Shown here: one piece after another, positions 59,497-64,000 of the stretch | How the letters are laid out: each line of letters opens with the position of its first letter | Numbering within the stretch: the stretch's first letter is position 1 | Source: Pseudomonas sp. BP8 | GTDB lineage: Bacteria > Pseudomonadota > Gammaproteobacteria > Pseudomonadales > Pseudomonadaceae | NCBI RefSeq assembly: GCF_017875955.1 | Contig: NZ_JAGINK010000001.1 | Location: forward strand, 4,556,501-4,620,500 | Reading direction: 5' to 3' | Length of the DNA stretch: 64,000 nt | The notes under the pieces: model-generated | Databases searched by the model: none | The model's input: the letters and a program-made list of their open reading frames with translations, nothing else | Told to the model about the DNA's origin: nothing | Program-made: the position numbers and the translations under genes

Positions 59497-62003
59497 TGAC
59501 CCGATTGCCGTTGTTGCGCCTGTGCACCCTGGCGCTGCGCCAACTGCTGCGCGACGCCCGCGCCAGTGAAGTACGCGTGCTGTTCTTCGCCTTGCTGGTA
59601 GCGGTCGCCGCGAGCACCGCGATCGGCTATTTTGGCGCCCGCCTGAATGGCGCCATGCAACTGCGCGCCAGCGAATTCCTTGGCGCCGACCTTGTGCTGC
59701 AGGGCAACTCACCCGCCCGCGACGAGCAGATCAGCGCAGGCTCCGCGCTAGGCCTGCGCCATGCACGGGTGGTCGAGTTCACCAGCGTGGTGGGCGGCGA
59801 CGCGGGCATCCAGCTGTCGAGCATCAAGGCGGCCGACGCTGCCTATCCACTGCGCGGCGAGCTGCGCAGCGCGGGCGCGCCTTATGCCGAAGAAACCCCC
59901 GGCGGCGGGCCGGCAGCGGGCGAGGCCTGGGTCGAACCACGCCTGCTGGTGGCACTGGGGCTGTCGATCGGTGACAGCATCGATGTCGGCATGAAGACCC
60001 TGCGCATGAGCCGGCTACTGACCTATGAACCGGACCGCGCCAATAATTTCTACAGCCTCACACCGCGCGTGCTGATCAACCTTGACGACCTGCAAGCGAC
60101 CGGCGTGATCCAGCCGGGCAGCCGCGTCACCTATCGCGACCTCTGGCGCGGTGAACCTGAGACACTGGCCCAGTACCGGCAGACGGTGGAAAAGGACCTC
60201 GCCGCCAGCCAGCGCCTGCGCGATACCCGCGACGGCAACCGGCAGATCGGCGGCGCCCTGGGCAAGGCCGAACGCTACCTGAACATGGCGAGCCTGGTTG
60301 CCGTGCTCCTGGCCGGCGTTGCCGTAGCGCTGTCGGCCAGCCGCTACGCGGCCCGCCGCCTGGATGCCAGCGCGTTGCTGCGCTGCCTGGGTCTGTCCCG
60401 GCGCGAAGCCTTGGGCATGTACTGCGTGCAACTGGCCGTACTCGGCCTGGTCGCGGCAATGGCAGGCGCGGTGCTTGGCTGGTTGGCGCAACTGGGCCTG
60501 TTCCGTTTGCTCCACGGCCTGATGCCCAGCACCGTTCCGCCGGGCGGCATCATCCCTGCACTGGCCGGAATCGGCACCGGCCTGGTGGCGCTGGCCGGCT
60601 TTGCCCTGCCCCCACTCGCCGCGCTCGGCCGAGTGCCACCGCTGCGGGTCCTGCGCCGCGACCTTCTTCCAGTGCCGCCCAGCAGCTGGCTGGTCTACGG
60701 CGCCGCACTGTTCGCGCTGGGCCTGATCATGTGGCGGCTGAGCCTTGATCTGCTCCTGACCTTCGCCCTGCTCGGCGGCGGCTTGATTGCCGCCCTGCTA
60801 CTCGGCGGCCTGCTCCTGCTCGGCTTGCGCAGTCTGCGCCGTTTGCTGGCCGGCGCGCCGCTGACCTGGCGACTGGGCCTTGGCCAATTATTGCGGCATC
60901 CACTGGCGGCTGCAGGCCAAGCGCTGGCATTCGGCCTGATTCTGCTGGCAATGGGCCTGGTCGCACTGCTGCGCGCCGAACTGCTGGACAATTGGCAGGC
61001 GCAGTTGCCAAAGGATGCACCCAATCATTTCGCCCTGAACATCCTGCCGGACGATCGCGAATCCTTCGCCCAGCACCTGCGCGAAGCCAACGCCACCTCG
61101 GCACCGCTGTACCCGGTGATTCCAGGACGGCTGACCCACATCAACCAGGAGCCGGTGCGCCAACTGGTCAGCAAGGAATCGACCGGGGAACGCGCCGTCC
61201 AGCGTGACCTCAGCCTGACCTGGGCCGCCGACCTGCCGCAGGGTAATGCGCTGGTAGCCGGTAGCTGGTGGCAGCCCAACCCGCCGAGCGACGCTGTACC
61301 GGGGGTGTCGGTGGAGTCGGAGCTTGCGACCAGCCTGAACCTCAAGCTGGGCGACCTGCTCGACTTCGATATCGGCGGTCAGCAGCGCCAGGCGCGGGTG
61401 AGCAGTTTGCGCACGGTGCACTGGGACAGCTTCCAGCCCAACTTCTACATGATTTTCCAACCCGGCACCCTGCAGGGCTTGCCAACCACCTACCTGACCA
61501 GCTTCTACCTGGCACCGGGGCATGACCAACAAGTGATTGCCCTGTCGCGGGCGTTCCCGGCGGCGACCATTCTTCAGGTCGACGCACTGCTGGCGCAATT
61601 GCGCAGCATCCTCGCCCAAGTGACCGTGGCGGTCGAGTATGTACTGCTGTTTGTTCTGGCGGCGGGGCTGGCGGTGCTGTTCGCCGGATTGCAGGCGACG
61701 CTGGACGAGCGCATTCGCCAAGGGGCGCTGTTACGCGCACTGGGTGCGGGGCGGCCGTTGCTGGTGCGTGCACGGCGTATCGAGTTTGGCTTGCTCGGGG
61801 TGACCAGCGGGCTGCTGGCGGCACTGGGCTGCGAGCTGATCAGCTGGGCGCTGTATCGGTATGCGTTTGACTTGCAGTGGAGCCCGCATCCGTGGCTGTT
61901 GCTGCTGCCGGTGATCGGTGCGGTGCTGATCGGCGGGGCTGGGGTGTTTGGCACACGGCGCGCGCTGAATGCGAGCCCGCTGGCGGTGTTGCGCGAGGGA
62001 TAG
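59496..62003 (+). CDS. ybbP: FtsX-like ABC permease YbbP
   Basis: An 835-residue permease of the FtsX/LolCE superfamily with the large-size ten-helix layout: helix near 25-45 (VLFFALLVAVAASTAIGYFG), a periplasmic domain, helices about 265-480, a second periplasmic domain and helices at 705-825. Partner of YbbA, to which it is translationally coupled. Ends 17 bp before the convergent greB. Confidence 0.92.
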   Translation: MTRLPLLRLCTLALRQLLRDARASEVRVLFFALLVAVAASTAIGYFGARLNGAMQLRASEFLGADLVLQGNSPARDEQISAGSALGLRHARVVEFTSVVGGDAGIQLSSIKAADAAYPLRGELRSAGAPYAEETPGGGPAAGEAWVEPRLLVALGLSIGDSIDVGMKTLRMSRLLTYEPDRANNFYSLTPRVLINLDDLQATGVIQPGSRVTYRDLWRGEPETLAQYRQTVEKDLAASQRLRDTRDGNRQIGGALGKAERYLNMASLVAVLLAGVAVALSASRYAARRLDASALLRCLGLSRREALGMYCVQLAVLGLVAAMAGAVLGWLAQLGLFRLLHGLMPSTVPPGGIIPALAGIGTGLVALAGFALPPLAALGRVPPLRVLRRDLLPVPPSSWLVYGAALFALGLIMWRLSLDLLLTFALLGGGLIAALLLGGLLLLGLRSLRRLLAGAPLTWRLGLGQLLRHPLAAAGQALAFGLILLAMGLVALLRAELLDNWQAQLPKDAPNHFALNILPDDRESFAQHLREANATSAPLYPVIPGRLTHINQEPVRQLVSKESTGERAVQRDLSLTWAADLPQGNALVAGSWWQPNPPSDAVPGVSVESELATSLNLKLGDLLDFDIGGQQRQARVSSLRTVHWDSFQPNFYMIFQPGTLQGLPTTYLTSFYLAPGHDQQVIALSRAFPAATILQVDALLAQLRSILAQVTVAVEYVLLFVLAAGLAVLFAGLQATLDERIRQGALLRALGAGRPLLVRARRIEFGLLGVTSGLLAALGCELISWALYRYAFDLQWSPHPWLLLLPVIGAVLIGGAGVFGTRRALNASPLAVLREG

Positions 62004-62020
62004 AGGCGCCTGCAAGGGCC

Positions 62021-62509
62021 TCACCCCACATCCTGCTCCTGACCATAATGGATCCGGGCGATATACCAGGTCGCCTCGCCAGTCGGCGTCTGCACCACGA
62101 CCTCATCGCCCTCCTCTTTCTTGAGCAGGGCGCGTGCCATGGGCGAGTCGATCGAGATGTAATCGTTACGCCCATAAATCTCGTCATAGCCGACAACGCG
62201 AAACTTCAACACCTCGCCCGCGTCGTTGTCGATCTCGACCCAGGCGCCAAAGAACACCCGGCCTTCCTGCTGCGGCGAGTAGGCCACGACCTTGACGTCC
62301 TCCAGCCGCTTGCGCAAATAGCGCACGCGGCGGTCGATCTCGCGCAACAGCTTCTTGTTGTACTGGTAATCGGCGTTCTCGCTACGATCCCCCAACGAGG
62401 CGGCCCAGGCCACCTTCTGGGTGATTTCAGGGCGATAGACGCGCCACAGATGGTCAAGCTCCTGCTTCAGCGCCTGATGCCCTTCGGCAGTGATGATGTT
62501 GGTGCTCAA
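62021..62509 (-). CDS. greB: Transcript cleavage factor GreB
   Basis: A 162-residue elongation factor that rescues stalled RNA polymerase. The N-terminal coiled coil includes the tip acidic residues in LGDRSENADYQYNKKLLREI and RRVRYLRKRLED; the C-terminal FKBP-like domain includes RVVGYDEIYGRNDYISIDSP and MARALLKKEEGDEVVVQTPT. Length and sequence distinguish GreB from GreA. Confidence 0.96.
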   Translation of the reverse strand: MSTNIITAEGHQALKQELDHLWRVYRPEITQKVAWAASLGDRSENADYQYNKKLLREIDRRVRYLRKRLEDVKVVAYSPQQEGRVFFGAWVEIDNDAGEVLKFRVVGYDEIYGRNDYISIDSPMARALLKKEEGDEVVVQTPTGEATWYIARIHYGQEQDVG

Positions 62510-62538
62510 ACAGCGTTCTCCTCAGCGCGACACGCCGC

Positions 62539-62847
62539 TCACGCACGGGTAATCAGGCCTTGGCGGGCAATGCGGGTGAGATGACCGATAACTTCGGCAG
62601 CCTCGCCGGCGGCAGGCGCCTGGATTACCGCAAGATCAAACCGATCAGTCGCGTATTGATCAAGCAAACCGCAGCTGTCGGCAAACTGGATAAGGAAGGC
62701 ACGGGCCTGGCCTTTGCGTCGTGACAGGCCGTCGAGGTGACGCAACAAGGTGGGCTGGTGCTGGCCGCCGAGCAGGATGCGCGGCGTGCGAGAAGCCTGG
62801 TCGACAGGCAGGGGGGTCAGGCAGACACTGGTACGTGGACAACTCAT
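62539..62847 (-). CDS. Small hypothetical protein
   Basis: A 102-residue protein starting at the ATG at 62847, chosen because GGAG lies 8 bases upstream. It reads MSCPRTSVCLTPLPVDQASR, then a helical basic segment and DRFDLAVIQAPAAGEAAEVI, which weakly recalls methyltransferase-like folds without a cofactor motif. I do not recognise a family with certainty. It is followed 29 bp later by greB on the same strand. Confidence 0.65.
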   Translation of the reverse strand: MSCPRTSVCLTPLPVDQASRTPRILLGGQHQPTLLRHLDGLSRRKGQARAFLIQFADSCGLLDQYATDRFDLAVIQAPAAGEAAEVIGHLTRIARQGLITRA

Positions 62848-62997
62848 GGAGATATCTCCGCCTCGCAAATCCCGCTGGGCAGCGGTGGGAGGCGTCACCG
62901 AACCAGCGCTTTAGCGGTATTTCGGATGGCCAGCAAGGCCTCTCCTGCGCCCCGCAAGTAGCTGTTTAAATCGGCGCAAGCGTTATCCTAGAGCGTC

Positions 62998-63042
62998 AAA
63001 CGGCAAGCTGCAAGTAGTCGCTACTAGCAGCTTGCCGTTTTT
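62998..63042. terminator. Long hairpin terminator between doxX and the unknown gene
   Basis: A stem of about 20 bp (AAACGGCAAGCTGC with AGTAG, then TCG loop, then CTACT and GCAGCTTGCCGTTT), with one mismatch, and T/A runs at both ends, so it can act in both directions. It follows the doxX stop at 63059 on the minus strand. Confidence 0.85.
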
Positions 63043-63058
63043 GCGTTGCAACCCGGTG

Positions 63059-63496
63059 TCAGCGGGCAATCAAGCGGTCCAGCGAGAAGCGACCTGCGCC
63101 TTCGATCAATACCGCCACGGTACCGGCCAGCAGCGCCAAGGCAAATTCATAGCCGTTGTTGGACATGAACAGGCCGTTGCCAATGTGTACCGAGAAGATC
63201 GCCACCACCAGGGTCGCCGTCAGCGCCAGTGCTGCAGGGCGAACCAGCAGGCCGATCACCAGGGCCAGGCCACCGAAGAACTCCGCGCTCCCCGACAACA
63301 GTGCCATCAGGTAGCCCGGCGCCAGGCCGATGCTTTCCATCCATTGACCAGTGCCTTCCAGGCCGTAGCCGCCAAACAGGCCGAACAGCTTTTGCGCACC
63401 GTGAGCCATGAAGATCACGCCAACCAGGATGCGAATGACGCTCAGGCCAGCGCCAGCACGGGTGGCGAACAGGGCGTTGAGGGAGGTGCTGTTCAT
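63059..63496 (-). CDS. DoxX-family membrane protein
   Basis: A 145-residue inner-membrane protein of four helices: about 16-34 (AGLSVIRILVGVIFMAHG), 64-90 (MALLSGSAEFFGGLALVIGL), 85-103 and 110-132. The motif FMAHGAQKLFGLFGGYGLEG is typical of DoxX/YphA. Members are linked to oxidative stress or redox functions, which is not proven here. AAGGAAG precedes the ATG at 63496. Confidence 0.9.
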   Translation of the reverse strand: MNSTSLNALFATRAGAGLSVIRILVGVIFMAHGAQKLFGLFGGYGLEGTGQWMESIGLAPGYLMALLSGSAEFFGGLALVIGLLVRPAALALTATLVVAIFSVHIGNGLFMSNNGYEFALALLAGTVAVLIEGAGRFSLDRLIAR

Positions 63497-63610
63497 GTTG
63501 AGACTTCCTTGAGCAATTCAGTGTTGAGTGGGTATGACCGCCATCTTAATCAAAATAATAAATAGTAAAATCGCAAAAAATGCGTACTTACTATCGATGA
63601 TACTGATTGG

Positions 63611-64000
63611 TCAGCGTTTCACCACCCGCTCCAGCGCAGTGCGCTCGCGGTTGAATGCCAGGAAGTACTTGTTGACGCTGTTGACGAAGTTGACCGGACC
63701 CATCCCCACCTGCTCCATGGCGATGCGCTCGGTCTGGAAGAACCACTGATTACCGTTGAGCCCACGCCGACGCGCCTCCGCGCGCATCGCCTGGACCCGT
63801 TCCGGCCCGAGGTTGTAAGCCGCCAGGATAAACGCCATGCGCTCGCGCTCATTCAATTGCGCACTGGCAAAGAACTTGCGCCGGATCAGCGCCAGGTAAC
63901 GCGCACTGGCCTGGACGTTGCCATCCACCGTCGCGGTATTGCTGACTCCGACCCGCTGCGCCGCCGCCGGAGTGATCTGCATCAGCCCATGGGCGCCGCC
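63611..64000 (-). CDS. Lytic transglycosylase, C-terminal part (MltF-like), cut by window edge
   Basis: The frame runs off the right edge and gives at least 129 residues of an SLT domain: GAHGLMQITPAAAQRVGV at the edge, then RYLALIRRKFF, AFILAAYNLGPERVQAMRAE, and a tail ending ALERVVKR. The GLMQI and AAYNxG motifs identify the GEWL/SLT fold. The catalytic Glu lies outside the window. The long C-terminal tail without a further domain fits MltF, whose N-terminal half is a solute-binding domain; that part is not visible. Confidence 0.85.
   Translation of the reverse strand, partial: GGAHGLMQITPAAAQRVGVSNTATVDGNVQASARYLALIRRKFFASAQLNERERMAFILAAYNLGPERVQAMRAEARRRGLNGNQWFFQTERIAMEQVGMGPVNFVNSVNKYFLAFNRERTALERVVKR

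Overview
The window is a GC-rich chromosome segment of a fluorescent Pseudomonas, most like the P. putida/P. fluorescens lineage. The evidence is an oprI lipoprotein gene almost identical to the known Pseudomonas protein, a prpB-prpC-acnD-prpF-prpD methylcitrate cluster under a GntR regulator, cysB, the tesA/ybbA/ybbP triad, and many copies of the roughly 33-bp Pseudomonas REP element. The assignment rests on reading the sequence; no search was run.

Layout. 1-0.9 kb: two spore-coat-U (Csu-type pilus) genes, one cut by the window edge. 1.2-6.4 kb: a light-sensing operon with a bacteriophytochrome histidine kinase, a single-domain response regulator and a hybrid kinase. 6.4-18.3 kb: mostly housekeeping genes, namely tRNA-Gln, a YdcH-like protein, zapE, a PrpE-like acyl-CoA synthetase, a LysR regulator, an HPP-CBS membrane protein, a PepSY-PepSY-regulator-kinase operon, a patatin, queD, a protein of unknown function and a DUF1289 protein. 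18.7-21.3 kb: acnB.

21.4-30.3 kb: an accessory island with an orphan type VI secretion module. On the minus strand it reads remnant of hcp, vgrG, DUF4123 adaptor, large LysM-bearing putative effector. Two tandem paralogous lipoprotein genes with a formylglycine-generating-enzyme fold face the effector, and beyond them lies a duplicated DUF3592-like membrane protein. The 21.4-24.9 kb part is visibly AT-richer than its surroundings. The two FGE-like lipoproteins lack the catalytic cysteine pair of true FGEs and are candidate immunity proteins; the DUF3592-like protein is a second candidate.

30.4-34.4 kb: nested perfect palindromes, a LysR gene, a 5'-truncated GarD/UxaA-family dehydratase and an intact 2,5-dioxovalerate dehydrogenase, which look like the remains of a sugar-acid operon. 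34.4-42.9 kb: the complete methylcitrate (propionate) operon with its GntR regulator and likely operators. 43.1-46.2 kb: a retropepsin-like protease, an inactive transglutaminase fused to a membrane domain, and a RimK-like ATP-grasp ligase, a conserved but poorly understood trio. 46.3-56.6 kb: pabB, cysH, a GntR-ABC transporter operon, a long inverted repeat around a REP pair, cysB, a universal stress protein, a PilZ-like protein, DAHP synthase, an acetyltransferase and oprI. 56.7-64 kb: an L,D-transpeptidase convergent with oprI, tesA divergent from ybbA-ybbP, greB, a short unknown gene, doxX and the 3' part of a lytic transglycosylase.

Functional links: prpBCD, acnD and prpF, with the distant prpE and acnB, cover propionate activation and breakdown into the TCA cycle. 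cysH is a likely target of the CysB encoded 3.5 kb away. OprI keeps its C-terminal lysine and lies next to an L,D-transpeptidase, which fits covalent anchoring to peptidoglycan.
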